Positions 1 through 8,192 of a stretch of DNA of 53,370 nt are shown here, one piece after another. The translations under genes were made by a program, and so were the position numbers. This DNA is from DASVRZ01 sp038228695 (GTDB taxonomy: Bacteria > Verrucomicrobiota > Verrucomicrobiia > Chthoniobacterales > DASVRZ01): positions 1-53,370 of the forward strand of contig JBBRPA010000024.1 in the NCBI GenBank assembly GCA_038228695.1, written 5' to 3'. The stretch's first letter is position 1. Each line of letters opens with the position of its first letter. The notes under the pieces are model-generated. The model did no database searches, had not been told where the DNA came from, and saw only the letters and a program-made list of their open reading frames with translations.

Positions 1-32
1 GGACGCCTGCAATCCTACGGAGGGGTGGCAGC

Positions 33-95
33 CCGGTTGAGGAGCGTTGCGGTCGATTCCGCTTCGCTCCATCCACCGCAACGCTCCTCAACCGG
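33..95. repeat. Perfect 21-bp inverted repeat with 21-nt loop
   Basis: Positions 33-53 are the exact reverse complement of 75-95, giving a 21-bp perfect stem around a 21-nt loop. No T-run follows on either strand, so a classic intrinsic terminator is unlikely; a REP/MITE-like palindrome is the better guess. The rest of 1-247 shows no convincing gene: the short plus-strand frame through this stretch is read across the palindrome and has no recognisable protein features. Confidence 0.8.
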
Positions 96-247
96 AGTCA
101 CGGGTGTCTCTGGCTTTTACAGACAAGATGTTGCACTACCCGTAAATAGGGCTCAGGCGACAATTTTTGACCAGATCGCAAATGAATGTCGCTATGTTAT
201 GCAATGTTTGATGTGTCTTCCTACTCAATTACAAAACCTTTCCCAAC

Positions 248-676
248 CTAGGATTTTAGATGTTCGAATACAGTCAATGGGAACGTGGTAAAATCGGAGT
301 CGAAGGACGTTAGGCGGCAGCCCTCCGATGCGGAAAGAGCCGCTAGCCAGGCGTCGGTCCAGAGGTTGGGAGATGGCTGTCTAGCAGTTGTAAATTGACG
401 GAAAAATGTGTCGTGATTTTCACTGGCTTCGATCCAGATAGTGCGCGGATCGGCTGCAAGAATATCCCACGCAGAATGGGCCTCGGCTGGCGGGACGGGA
501 TGACCGCCCATCACTTTTGCATTGGTTAGCATTCGCAGCGTGCCCAGCCTGCTCAGAAGGCACAAACCTACCGAAGCATCGGGTTGATTTTCCCACCACT
601 TCCAAGCTATTGAATGAAAAGCGTGATTGGCGAAAAGGATCGGAAGCAAGACATTGATGTCGGCCACGGTGATCAT
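248..676 (-). CDS. vapC: VapC-type PIN-domain toxin
   Basis: A 142-residue PIN-domain protein, the usual length for VapC toxins, which are Mg-dependent endoribonucleases cutting tRNA or rRNA. The N-terminus carries the first acidic metal-binding residue in ADINVLLPIL. A WTDAWLAAL segment followed by LTSFDSDF near residues 107-130 supplies the later acidic residues of the PIN pocket. The central motif (CLLSRLGTLRMLT) resembles the VapC subgroup in which the second acidic residue is replaced. The start overlaps the end of the upstream antitoxin by 4 bases (ATGA), typical of translational coupling. Family assignment is firm; RNA target is unknown. Confidence 0.88.
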   Translation of the reverse strand: MITVADINVLLPILFANHAFHSIAWKWWENQPDASVGLCLLSRLGTLRMLTNAKVMGGHPVPPAEAHSAWDILAADPRTIWIEASENHDTFFRQFTTARQPSPNLWTDAWLAALSASEGCRLTSFDSDFTTFPLTVFEHLKS

Positions 677-927
677 TGATTTGGGAATTTGGCCAAATCT
701 TCCTCATCAAACATTGCGGCGGTCTCGCGGTTGGAAAGTGCCGGGATGGTGATAGATGTTTTGAGTGCAATTGGCGGTTTACTCATGCGCTGAGATTGTG
801 GAACTTCAGCAACCAACGCTGATTCGAGAATTTCAGTGAAAAATTGTTTGAGAGTCTGCCGACGCTGGAGTGCAGCCAGTTTTGCCTTCTGAAAAAGGGA
901 ATCACGTAAATCAATGGTCGTACGCAT
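673..927 (-). CDS. vapB: VapB-like ribbon-helix-helix antitoxin
   Basis: An 84-residue protein beginning MRTTIDLRDSLFQKAKLAAL, the beta strand plus helix of a ribbon-helix-helix/MetJ-Arc DNA-binding domain. The C-terminal half is polar and probably wraps the toxin. It precedes the PIN toxin with a 4-base overlap, so the two form an operon. Such antitoxins bind their own promoter as dimers, and two direct repeats just upstream of this start are good candidate sites. The antitoxin role is inferred from domain plus neighbour. Confidence 0.85.
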   Translation of the reverse strand: MRTTIDLRDSLFQKAKLAALQRRQTLKQFFTEILESALVAEVPQSQRMSKPPIALKTSITIPALSNRETAAMFDEEDLAKFPNQ

Positions 928-933
928 GTCCCG

Positions 934-954
934 AATATGCGCACAAATATGCGC
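934..954. promoter_or_regulatory. Candidate VapB operator, two direct repeats
   Basis: The 9-mer AATATGCGC (plus strand) occurs at 934-942 and again at 946-954, a 12-base period, 7 to 27 bases upstream of the vapB start codon at 927. The second copy runs into a GCGCGC stretch. Spacing of about one helical turn suits two RHH dimers side by side. The operator role is inferred. Confidence 0.5.
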
Positions 955-1069
955 GCATCAAGACAAGTTTTGCTGCCCGAACCGACCCCACATGCTGTTC
1001 AGGACCCGCTCGGAGTCAATCGATCGGTTTGGAACGGTCATTCTACCTGCCTGCCGAAAAGTGGTTGAC

Positions 1070-1771
1070 CTAGGACGCCGGCAAAGCTGAGCGGAATTGC
1101 CAGAGGAAGCGGGTCATTTTCCAATTTAAGAGACTATCTAGGGCCACGTATTGCCAGATTAGAACGGTGAGCCAGAAAACGATTTGGAAGGAGATTTTGA
1201 CGGTTTTGTGGCGATGACGTTGCTGGGCAACAAAAGCTCCCGGCCAACCTCCGACGAGGGAAAAGAAGTGGAGGGTATTTTCCGAGATGCGCCATGACCC
1301 ACTAACGGCGCTCATTTTATCGAGCGCGTAAAGCAGGTAGGTGACGACGGAAATCCCAATAGCAGAAACCACGGTAACACCGGGATGCAGGGCGAGTTTG
1401 TGGAGAGCGAGGACTGGGACGACAAGCAGAAGAATCAAGAGGAAGGAGAGGTCGAGCGGAAAAGGACCGGGGCGTGGAAAGTGGCGGGTTTCCTGCGGTC
1501 GGCGCGACCATTTTGCCGAGGTCGGCTCGGATCGGACCGGAATGGCGCGGCCAGTTTCACAAACTTGGACTGGTATGGCGTTTGTCGCGCAAGTCCTGCC
1601 CCGAGAATCTTGGCCGATTTTAAATTGAAACAGGTCGCCCGCTTCCGGTCTTTTATATCCGGGCGCACAGTCGTTCGCATGGAGGAAAATACTTTTCTGT
1701 TCCAGTGTGAGAAATCCGAATCCTTTTTCGGCATCCCATTTAGTCAGAAGAGCGGTCAATCTTTCACGCAT
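1070..1771 (-). CDS. Cold-shock domain plus DUF1294 membrane protein
   Basis: A 233-residue two-domain protein. Residues about 5-68 form a cold-shock domain with the RNA-binding motifs KGFGFL and IFLHAND. A polar Arg/Pro-rich linker follows, then a membrane part: a hydrophobic pair at about 107-150 (LDLSFLLILLLVVPVLALH and VSAIGISVVTYLLYALDK) and the DUF1294 signature GGWPGAFVAQQRHRHKT with a final hydrophobic helix. This fusion is known in several phyla and is of uncertain function; RNA binding at the inner membrane is the usual inference. It lies 15 bases downstream of the PhnA-like gene on the same strand, probably one transcript. Confidence 0.85.
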   Translation of the reverse strand: MRERLTALLTKWDAEKGFGFLTLEQKSIFLHANDCAPGYKRPEAGDLFQFKIGQDSRGRTCATNAIPVQVCETGRAIPVRSEPTSAKWSRRPQETRHFPRPGPFPLDLSFLLILLLVVPVLALHKLALHPGVTVVSAIGISVVTYLLYALDKMSAVSGSWRISENTLHFFSLVGGWPGAFVAQQRHRHKTVKISFQIVFWLTVLIWQYVALDSLLNWKMTRFLWQFRSALPAS

Positions 1772-1786
1772 ACAGGGGAAAAACCC

Positions 1787-2113
1787 TCAGGCCTTTTTCA
1801 CAAAGCAGGCTTTGAGACCGATGGCGGCACCTTCGATTTTGCAGGAGATTTCGTGGTCGCCGTCGCCGAGCCGGATATTTTTTGCCTTGGTGCCGCCTTT
1901 GATCACTTGGGAGGAGCCTTTGAGCGGGAGGTCTTTAATGAGGGTAATGGAATCGCCATCTGCCAGAACGGTGCCGTAAGCGTCTTTAACAATGCGGGGC
2001 CCTTCGCTGGTCGCTGCTTTGGCCCATTCGTGACCGCAAGTGACGCATTCCCAGCCCTCTGGCAGATCCAAAACTTCGTCCATTTCGCACATCGGACAGG
2101 CAGGTTTATTCAT
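1787..2113 (-). CDS. yjdM: PhnA/YjdM family zinc-ribbon protein
   Basis: A 108-residue protein of the PhnA (YjdM) family. An N-terminal zinc ribbon has two CxxC pairs (CPMC at 6-9 and CVTC around 29-32). The C-terminal domain contains VKDAYGTVLADGDSITLIKD and a KGGTKAKNIRL segment typical of the family. Despite the name, YjdM is not a core C-P lyase component and no phosphonate genes are nearby, so the function should be treated as unknown. It is the first gene of a probable two-gene unit with the cold-shock/DUF1294 gene. Confidence 0.9.
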   Translation of the reverse strand: MNKPACPMCEMDEVLDLPEGWECVTCGHEWAKAATSEGPRIVKDAYGTVLADGDSITLIKDLPLKGSSQVIKGGTKAKNIRLGDGDHEISCKIEGAAIGLKACFVKKA

Positions 2114-2226
2114 AGAATTCAGGATAAAGGGTGAAATCCGAAAAACTCAAGACGGCAATAAGCAGGGTCTAGCATTGAAGGACTGATCACGTTGGCTTAA
2201 ACAACCTGAAGAAAGACGCTAGAAGT

Positions 2227-2802
2227 ATGAGCAAAATCACCAAAAACACAAAGGAGTTGTCTCCCCAGCAGTGCGAGGAACTCCTCGCGACATTGCAAGC
2301 CCGTTTTGAGAAAAACCTGCACCGCCATCGAGGTGTCGAATGGGCGCGGGTTCTGGCCCGGCTGGAAGCTCACCCGGAAAAATGTTGGTCGCTCTCCGAA
2401 ATGGAGCGCACCGGCGGTGAACCAGATGTGGTGGGTCAGGACAAAAAGACCGCCGAAGTCATTTTCTTCGATTGCTCGCCGGAAACACCGAAGTCTCGCG
2501 TGAGTGTTTGTTATGATCGGGAAGGTTTGGAATCGAGAAAGGAACACAAACCGGCCAACACGGCGCTGGATCTGGCTGCGGCCATGGGCATCGAGTTGTT
2601 GACGGAGGAAGATTATTTCGAGCTGCAAAAACTGGGAGAATTTGACCGGAAAACTTCGAGCTGGATTGCAACGCCAACCGAGATCCGAAAACTCGGCGGC
2701 GCTCTTTACATGGATCGTCGCTACGGCCGCGTCTTCGTTGGGCACAACGGCGCGCAGTCTTATTATTCCGCCAGAGGCTTTCGTGGCTCGCTGACGGTCT
2801 GA
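2227..2802 (+). CDS. DUF4256 family protein
   Basis: A 191-residue soluble protein matching the DUF4256 pattern: an N-terminal LxxxLQxRFEKN helix, the stretch EMERTGGEPDVV, then FDCSPETPKSRVSVCYD, and a C-terminal YGRVFVGHNGAQSYYSARG. The family is widespread in bacteria and has no established function. The gene stands alone between the minus-strand PhnA-like gene and the secreted glycosidase, and is followed by a likely terminator at 2821-2846. No signal peptide or membrane segment is visible. Confidence 0.85.
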   Translation: MSKITKNTKELSPQQCEELLATLQARFEKNLHRHRGVEWARVLARLEAHPEKCWSLSEMERTGGEPDVVGQDKKTAEVIFFDCSPETPKSRVSVCYDREGLESRKEHKPANTALDLAAAMGIELLTEEDYFELQKLGEFDRKTSSWIATPTEIRKLGGALYMDRRYGRVFVGHNGAQSYYSARGFRGSLTV

Positions 2803-2820
2803 GACCCTCACTCCCATTTC

Positions 2821-2846
2821 GTGAACTCAGGGGTTCACCAGTTTTT
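2821..2846 (+). terminator. Probable intrinsic terminator after the DUF4256 gene
   Basis: GTGAAC (2821-2826) pairs with GTTCAC (2833-2838) around a 6-nt loop. Two bases later comes GTTTTT. The hairpin lies 19 bases past the DUF4256 stop codon. Confidence 0.5.
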
Positions 2847-2887
2847 GGTTCATTGCCAAGCTGCAGCCCTTCCAGAATAATCTGCGC

Positions 2888-4237
2888 ATGAAAACCCGAT
2901 TTCTCCTGCTCCTGTTGCTATACGTGGCTACGGCTGCTGCCGCTGAACCGCCAGCCGAAATCAAACGATACATCGCGGTCATCCGTGAACATATTTATCA
3001 GGATTATTCCGGCATGCTTAAACCGGCCCAAGGCGAGCTGTATTATCCTTTCATCACGCCCGGCAGCAGCCAATACGAGGATCAGCTTTGGGATTGGGAT
3101 TCGTGGCTGGCAAACGTCGCATTGCGGCAGATTTTGCTGGAGCACGGCTCACCGACAGAACGCGCGAACGCCCTCGACAACGAGCAAGGGTGTGTGTTGA
3201 ATTTTCTGAGGCACGCCGACTGGAAAGGCTGGCTGCCCGCTCACATCACACCCAAGACCACGAGGGCCGAGTCCATCATGGGCGACACTAATCTGTTCGC
3301 TCATAACATGCACAAACCCTGCCTAGCACAACACGCCGCGTTCCTGACCAAGCTAAATGATGGCGATGCCGAGTGGTTGCGCGACAAATTTTTTCCGCTT
3401 CAGGCTTTCGTAAACTGCTACGACAACCACTACCGCAACCAAGCCACGGGGTTATATTATTGGCAGACGGACGAAACCATTGGCGTGGACAATGATCCAG
3501 CGACGTTTTTTCGGCCAGATGGGAGCTCTGGTTCCATTCTACTGAATTGCCTGATGTATCGCGAACTACTCGCGATGGTCTATCTGTCCGGACAGCTGAA
3601 CGAAGCAGAAATCGGAAAGAGTTACCAAAAGATGGCGGACGCCTTGCTCCAATCCATTCGCGAACATTGTTGGGATGCCAAAGACGGATTTTATTACAGC
3701 GTGGACTTGAACCTGCGGCCCTATCAGCGACCAAAGATCACCCGGGAACTGCATGAAGGTGGACCACGGAATTGGGATTGTTTGATCCAGCGCATCGGTG
3801 TCTGGTCAGGCTTCCTCGCGATGTGGTCAGGCGTAGCTACGCCGGAACAGGCCAAACTCATCGTGGAAAAAAACTATCGGGATACAAACACATTCAACGC
3901 GCCGTATGGCGTCCGGACGCTTTCGGCACTTGAGAAAATGTATGACGTGAGGGCAACGGGTAATCCGAGTTGCTGGCTTGGTCCGATCTGGATTAACGCT
4001 AATTACCTAACCTTCCGCGGGTTGGTGAAGTATGGATACAACGATGACGCTCGCGCATTATCGGAAAAAACCATCCGGCTACTCGGCCACGATTTCGAGA
4101 CGAATGGCGCGCTGCACGAATATTATCTGCCAGAGAGCGGAGAGCCGGTCTTAAACAAAGGGTTCCAAAACTGGAATTATCTCGTCCTGAACATGATTGC
4201 TTGGTATGAAAACGAGCCGTTTGTTGAGGAATTTTGA
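2888..4237 (+). CDS. Secreted six-hairpin glycoside hydrolase (GH63/GH37-like)
   Basis: A 449-residue protein with a clear signal peptide (MKTRFLLLLLLYVATAAAAE). The mature part resembles the (alpha/alpha)6-barrel catalytic domain of GH63/GH37-type enzymes (trehalase, glucosidase I, mannosylglycerate hydrolase): LWDWDSWLANVAL near residue 67, NCYDNHYRNQATGLYYWQTDETIG, a central NRDCLIQRIG-like segment (actually NWDCLIQRIGVWSG), GPIWINANYLTFRGL, and a closing GFQNWNYLVLNMIAWY. Substrate cannot be read from sequence; an alpha-linked gluco- or manno-disaccharide is plausible. It stands alone and is probably periplasmic. The start gives the complete signal peptide. Confidence 0.8.
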   Translation: MKTRFLLLLLLYVATAAAAEPPAEIKRYIAVIREHIYQDYSGMLKPAQGELYYPFITPGSSQYEDQLWDWDSWLANVALRQILLEHGSPTERANALDNEQGCVLNFLRHADWKGWLPAHITPKTTRAESIMGDTNLFAHNMHKPCLAQHAAFLTKLNDGDAEWLRDKFFPLQAFVNCYDNHYRNQATGLYYWQTDETIGVDNDPATFFRPDGSSGSILLNCLMYRELLAMVYLSGQLNEAEIGKSYQKMADALLQSIREHCWDAKDGFYYSVDLNLRPYQRPKITRELHEGGPRNWDCLIQRIGVWSGFLAMWSGVATPEQAKLIVEKNYRDTNTFNAPYGVRTLSALEKMYDVRATGNPSCWLGPIWINANYLTFRGLVKYGYNDDARALSEKTIRLLGHDFETNGALHEYYLPESGEPVLNKGFQNWNYLVLNMIAWYENEPFVEEF

Positions 4238-4464
4238 GGCGGTTAGTTGCGCGCGAGTTGGGCCACTCTGCCCGATCCACTCACCCTTCGCGAAGTTTAC
4301 AAAGCCTTCGCCGGGGACTATCCGCGTTGTCGGTTGCGGCTTGGTTGGCAGGGCTAATGCGCGGGTCCCTCGCGGAATTCGATTTCCGATAACGGGTGGA
4401 ACCATTCTTGACCAGCCTTCCAAATTGCCGATAGTTTCTTTGGAAGGATTGGTTTTTTCACACG

Positions 4465-5049
4465 ATGCGCGATTTCACGGAGATAGGCTACACGCTCGAC
4501 TCCAACGATGGATTGCTGGAGGTGAGTTCGGAATGGGATCTTTTTGCGTGCCGGAATCAGGCTCCCGGGCTGACGAAAAATGCGGTGGTCGGACATTCGC
4601 TTTGGGATTTTATTTCCGACGAACCGACCCGGGAGATTTACCGTTTAGTGCTCGCCCAGGTCCGCAACGGCATGCCCCGAACCTTCATTCTTCGTTGTGA
4701 CGGCCCTAAGTGTCGCCGGCTGATCGAGATGAGTTTCTCGCTCGTGCCAGACGGTAAAGTTGAGATCAAAATAATTTTGCTTGGCGTAAAGAGTCGTCCA
4801 TTTCAGCGCCTTTTTTCCGTCACCACGCCTCGTTCGGCTAAGCAAATCATGGTCTGCAGTTGGTGCAATCACGTTCAAATCCGGGGCGACCAATGGGAAG
4901 AAGTTGAGGTGGCGATGCAACAACTCCACCTCTCCAAGCTGACGTCCTTGCCCCAGTTGCATTTCGTGGTCTGTCCGCATTGTTTTACTAAGGTGATGGA
5001 AATCATGGCGGAACACGTCGCCGAGCCGATCCTTGCTCCAGTGAGTTGA
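4465..5049 (+). CDS. PAS-domain protein with C-terminal Cys pairs
   Basis: A 194-residue protein. Residues about 10-110 look like a PAS sensor domain (GYTLDSNDGLLEVSSEWDLF, then VVGHSLWDFISDEPTREIYR, then strands ending VEIKIILLGV). After it come CSWC near residue 132 and CPHC near residue 171, spaced for a zinc-binding pair. No kinase, cyclase or DNA-binding domain is attached, so it may signal by protein contact. The 227 bases upstream contain no gene I can recognise. It is convergent with the deacetylase gene. Function unknown. Confidence 0.7.
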   Translation: MRDFTEIGYTLDSNDGLLEVSSEWDLFACRNQAPGLTKNAVVGHSLWDFISDEPTREIYRLVLAQVRNGMPRTFILRCDGPKCRRLIEMSFSLVPDGKVEIKIILLGVKSRPFQRLFSVTTPRSAKQIMVCSWCNHVQIRGDQWEEVEVAMQQLHLSKLTSLPQLHFVVCPHCFTKVMEIMAEHVAEPILAPVS

Positions 5050-5070
5050 AACTAACCAGCGGGCCCGAAC

Positions 5071-5092
5071 GCCGTCGGCGAGTGCCGGCGGC
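5071..5092. terminator. GC-rich hairpin between convergent genes
   Basis: GCCGTCGGC (5071-5079) can pair with GCCGGCGGC (5084-5092) with one mismatch and a 4-nt loop. It lies between the stop codons at 5049 and 5102. There is no strong T-run, only a short AAATTT after it, so termination is possible but weakly supported. Confidence 0.3.
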
Positions 5093-5101
5093 AAATTTCC
5101 G

Positions 5102-5932
5102 CTAGGAGCCGCTGCGGGCATCCGCGAAGCGATAGCCGCGAGCCTGAACCGCCCGGACCAGTTCCCGGATAAATTCCACGCTCGCAGGTTCCCCGAAGGC
5201 ATTCTGTTTACCCTCGTGGACGAGGAGGATCACACCCGGCCGCAGACAGGAAAGAACATTGCGAAGGTTTCTCACCCGCTCGCAGCGAATGCCGTCGTGA
5301 GCCCGGGCGCTCCAGCCGACGAGCGTAAGTTTCCGCTGAAAGAGCACTCCGTGCAGAAAGGGATTCTTGATGCCCGCCGGGCAGCGGAATGCTGGGATGA
5401 TCGGAAGATTAGCCTGAGCGGCCGCGACCTCGAAGGCGTCCACCTCTCGCCGGACGCGAGAAGGGGAAGCGAGCCAGAACCAGGCGAGGTCGTGGCTTTG
5501 AGTATGGTTCGCCACGGTGTGACCGTGCCGCTGCAGGACCGGGCCGATGTCGGGCTGAGAGGCTATTCGGTTTCCCTGGAAAAAAAAGGTCGCGGTCACG
5601 TTCAGCGCTCCTAACATTTCCGCAATGGCGACGGTGTCGGACGATGGACCGTCGTCGATGGTTAGCCAGACGGTGTTTTCCCCGGTCGGCAATTTCCGGA
5701 GAACCGGCCCCAGCGCGCGATTGTTAGGAAGAAACAAACCGGCCAGCAAGGTGTGGTGAACGATCGCTGCATAAATCCAAGCCCAGAGCTGGGTGCCACC
5801 AGTAGCCCAGAGCAAAAGAGGCGGCGTGAGATTCGTTAGCAAAAGGCAGCGCCGCCACCAAAGGCTAGCAATAGATCCACGATGGCGGACCAGCGCTTCA
5901 GCAATCAGATTCCGCATGGAAGGATGCCGCAC
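5102..5932 (-). CDS. Polysaccharide deacetylase (NodB domain)
   Basis: A 276-residue protein with one or two hydrophobic helices near residues 30-67 and a NodB-homology deacetylase domain from about residue 85. The catalytic/metal motifs are present: TIDDGPS (Asp93/Asp94) and NHTQSHD (His143/His147). Later motifs are FRCPAGI and LVHEG. Family members remove N- or O-acetyl groups from peptidoglycan or polysaccharides with a divalent metal. It starts 6 bases after the guaA stop codon, so it is the third gene of the cyclophilin-guaA-deacetylase operon. An alternative Met at residue 6 is possible. Substrate unknown. Confidence 0.88.
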   Translation of the reverse strand: MRHPSMRNLIAEALVRHRGSIASLWWRRCLLLTNLTPPLLLWATGGTQLWAWIYAAIVHHTLLAGLFLPNNRALGPVLRKLPTGENTVWLTIDDGPSSDTVAIAEMLGALNVTATFFFQGNRIASQPDIGPVLQRHGHTVANHTQSHDLAWFWLASPSRVRREVDAFEVAAAQANLPIIPAFRCPAGIKNPFLHGVLFQRKLTLVGWSARAHDGIRCERVRNLRNVLSCLRPGVILLVHEGKQNAFGEPASVEFIRELVRAVQARGYRFADARSGS

Positions 5933-5938
5933 CCAAAC

Positions 5939-7513
5939 TTACTCCCACTCGATAGTGGCGGGAGGCTTGCTGCTAATATCGTAAACGACGCGGTTGACGC
6001 CCTTGACCTCATTGATAATACGCGTGCTAATCCGGGCCAAAATATCATAGGGCAATCGGACCCAGTCAGCAGTCATCCCGTCCTGACTTTCCACGATGCG
6101 GAGTGCGATGGTGTTTTCGTAGGTGCGCTCGTCGCCCATCACTCCGACGCTGCGCACCGGGAGAAGGACGGCGAAGGATTGCCAAACTTTATAATACCAC
6201 TCGGCGGATTTCATTTCCTCGACCACGATGGCGTCGGCTTCGCGCAGAACGCGCAGATTTTCTGCGGTGATCTCGCCGAGGATGCGGACGGCGAGACCGG
6301 GACCAGGGAACGGCTGCCGAAAAACCACCTCGCGGGGCAGGCCCAATTCGAGCCCAACCAAGCGCACTTCGTCTTTGAAGAGCTGGCGAAGCGGCTCGAC
6401 GAGCTGGAAATCCATGTCCTCCGGCAAGCCGCCCACGTTGTGATGACTCTTAATCAACGAGGCCGGGTTGCCATCGATCGCAACGCTTTCGATCACGTCC
6501 GGGTAGAGCGTGCCTTGGGCGAGGAACCGGTATTGCGATTCGTCCCCGGGCGCATGATCGGCTTGGAGATCGCGAGTGGCCTGCTCAAAAACGCGAACGA
6601 ATTCGTTGCCGATGATTTTACGTTTTTTTTCTGGATCGGTCACGCCGGCCAGCTTGCTAAGAAAGCTCTCCGAGGCATCGACGGTGACCAGTTTCATCTG
6701 AAAATTCTCGCCGAAAAGTTTCTGGACCGCCTCTGCCTCGCGCTGGCGAATGAGGCCGTTGTTAACAAAAATGCACGTCAGTCGATCGCCGATGGCCTTG
6801 TGGAGAAGCGCCGCCGCCACCGAGGAATCGACTCCGCCGCTGAGGCCGAGGATAACGCGACCATCGCCGACCTGCGCCCGAATTTCCTCGCACGATTGCT
6901 CGACGAACGAGCCCATGGTCCAATCACTTTTCGCCCCGCAAATCTGGTGGACGAAATTTTTCAGAATCTCGCTCCCGCGCGGGGTGTGGGCGACTTCGGG
7001 GTGAAACTGCAATCCGTAGAATTTCCGGCCCGCATCTTCGACAACGGCATAGGGCGAGTTTTCGGTGGTGCCGACGGAGGCGAACCCGGCGGGAAGGAGG
7101 GTGACTTTGTCGCCGTGGCTGTTCCAGACCTCGATGGTTTCGGGCAATCCACGGAAAAGTGGACAAGTCGTCTCGAGTTTAAGAATTCCGGCGCCAAATT
7201 CGCGGCGGTTGGAGTTTTCCACGTGTCCCCCGAGATGATGGGCGAGAAGTTGCATGCCGTAGCAAATTCCAAGGATGGGCAACCCAAGTCGGAAAATCGC
7301 GGGATCGGGCTGGGGCGCTTTTTCGGCGTAAACGCTGGCTGGGCCCCCGGACAGAATGATGCCACAAGCGCCTGATGCGGCCACCGTAGCGGCGGGCGTG
7401 TCGAAGCGGACGATCTCGGAATAGACTTGGCATTCGCGCACCCGCCGGGCGATGACCTGAGTGTATTGCGACCCGAAGTCGAGGATGATGATTTTCGAAT
7501 GCGGGTGGGACAT
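5939..7513 (-). CDS. guaA: GMP synthase (glutamine-hydrolysing)
   Basis: A full-length 524-residue GuaA converting XMP, glutamine and ATP to GMP. The N-terminal class I amidotransferase domain shows LSGGPASVY, the nucleophile Cys84 in LGICYGMQ, and His171/Glu173 in QFHPEV. The ATP-pyrophosphatase domain has the PP-loop LSGGVDSS around residues 224-231. The C-terminal dimerisation domain contains PFPGPGLAVRILGE and ends in the conserved TIEWE. The gene sits 12 bases after the cyclophilin gene and 6 before the deacetylase. I saw no purine riboswitch upstream. Confidence 0.98.
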   Translation of the reverse strand: MSHPHSKIIILDFGSQYTQVIARRVRECQVYSEIVRFDTPAATVAASGACGIILSGGPASVYAEKAPQPDPAIFRLGLPILGICYGMQLLAHHLGGHVENSNRREFGAGILKLETTCPLFRGLPETIEVWNSHGDKVTLLPAGFASVGTTENSPYAVVEDAGRKFYGLQFHPEVAHTPRGSEILKNFVHQICGAKSDWTMGSFVEQSCEEIRAQVGDGRVILGLSGGVDSSVAAALLHKAIGDRLTCIFVNNGLIRQREAEAVQKLFGENFQMKLVTVDASESFLSKLAGVTDPEKKRKIIGNEFVRVFEQATRDLQADHAPGDESQYRFLAQGTLYPDVIESVAIDGNPASLIKSHHNVGGLPEDMDFQLVEPLRQLFKDEVRLVGLELGLPREVVFRQPFPGPGLAVRILGEITAENLRVLREADAIVVEEMKSAEWYYKVWQSFAVLLPVRSVGVMGDERTYENTIALRIVESQDGMTADWVRLPYDILARISTRIINEVKGVNRVVYDISSKPPATIEWE

Positions 7514-7525
7514 GCTCTTCAGAAG

Positions 7526-8035
7526 TTACTTCTTAACGACGACCATCTGCATCGCGTCGCCGCGTCGGATTTGGTCCACGACAGCCATCCCGTCGCCCAA
7601 AACGCGCCCGAAAACGGTGTATTGCATATCGAGATGCGGGGCATCCTTGAGCACGATGTAGAACTGGCTGTTGGCGGAGTTGGGATCGCTGGTGCGTGCT
7701 GCGGCGAGGGATCCGCGTTTGTTTTTGTAGGCAGCATTCACCTCGAGAGGGAGATTGGGGTGGGTCGAACCACCCGAACCGGCGCCAGGAACATCCACGC
7801 CATTTTTCGTTTTCGGGTCTCCGACTTGGGCTACGAAATCGGGCACAATCCGGTGGAAACGGATTCCGTTATAGAATCCTTCGCTGGCCAGCAGAAGAAT
7901 GCGCTCCACGTGTTTGGGAGCGGCGTCGGGAAAAAGTTCGAGGTAAATGTCCCCGGCTTCGAGTTCTATACGGACGATCGGGTCTTTGCGATCGAGATAC
8001 TGGGCGTCGGCGGGTTTGGCGGTGGAGTCGTTCAT
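7526..8035 (-). CDS. Cyclophilin-type peptidyl-prolyl isomerase
   Basis: A cyclophilin of about 169 residues counted from the ATG at 8035; the open frame extends upstream to 8143, but that part looks like untranslated sequence, and the family's start fits Met at 8035. Recognisable segments are GDIYLELFPDAAPKHVERIL, FYNGIRFHRIVPDFVAQVGDP, NSANSQFYIVL and YTVFGRVLGDGMAVVDQI. These include the catalytic Arg in FHRIV and the Gln-Phe of the active site. No signal peptide is visible, so a cytoplasmic folding role is likely. First gene of the operon with guaA. Confidence 0.93.
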   Translation of the reverse strand: MNDSTAKPADAQYLDRKDPIVRIELEAGDIYLELFPDAAPKHVERILLLASEGFYNGIRFHRIVPDFVAQVGDPKTKNGVDVPGAGSGGSTHPNLPLEVNAAYKNKRGSLAAARTSDPNSANSQFYIVLKDAPHLDMQYTVFGRVLGDGMAVVDQIRRGDAMQMVVVKK

Positions 8036-8192
8036 CTGCAAAACAAAGCAAACGGAGCGGATGCCGCCAAGCGCCGAATTTTTTATTTTTGCGCCCGGGC
8101 GATTTTTCGGAGCGGTGCGGGGGAAATTCGTGCGCAAAACCATTGACCGTTTCTGCGAGGCTCGTGTAGTTTTCGAGAATCCCCTGACAAAT

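Noticed and set aside
25..291. 88-codon plus-strand frame at the left edge
   Set aside because: Begins inside the 21-bp inverted repeat and ends inside vapC; no protein-like features.
5882..7375. Long 497-codon plus-strand frame
   Set aside because: It is entirely antisense to guaA and the deacetylase start; GC-rich third positions leave such frames open. No family features.
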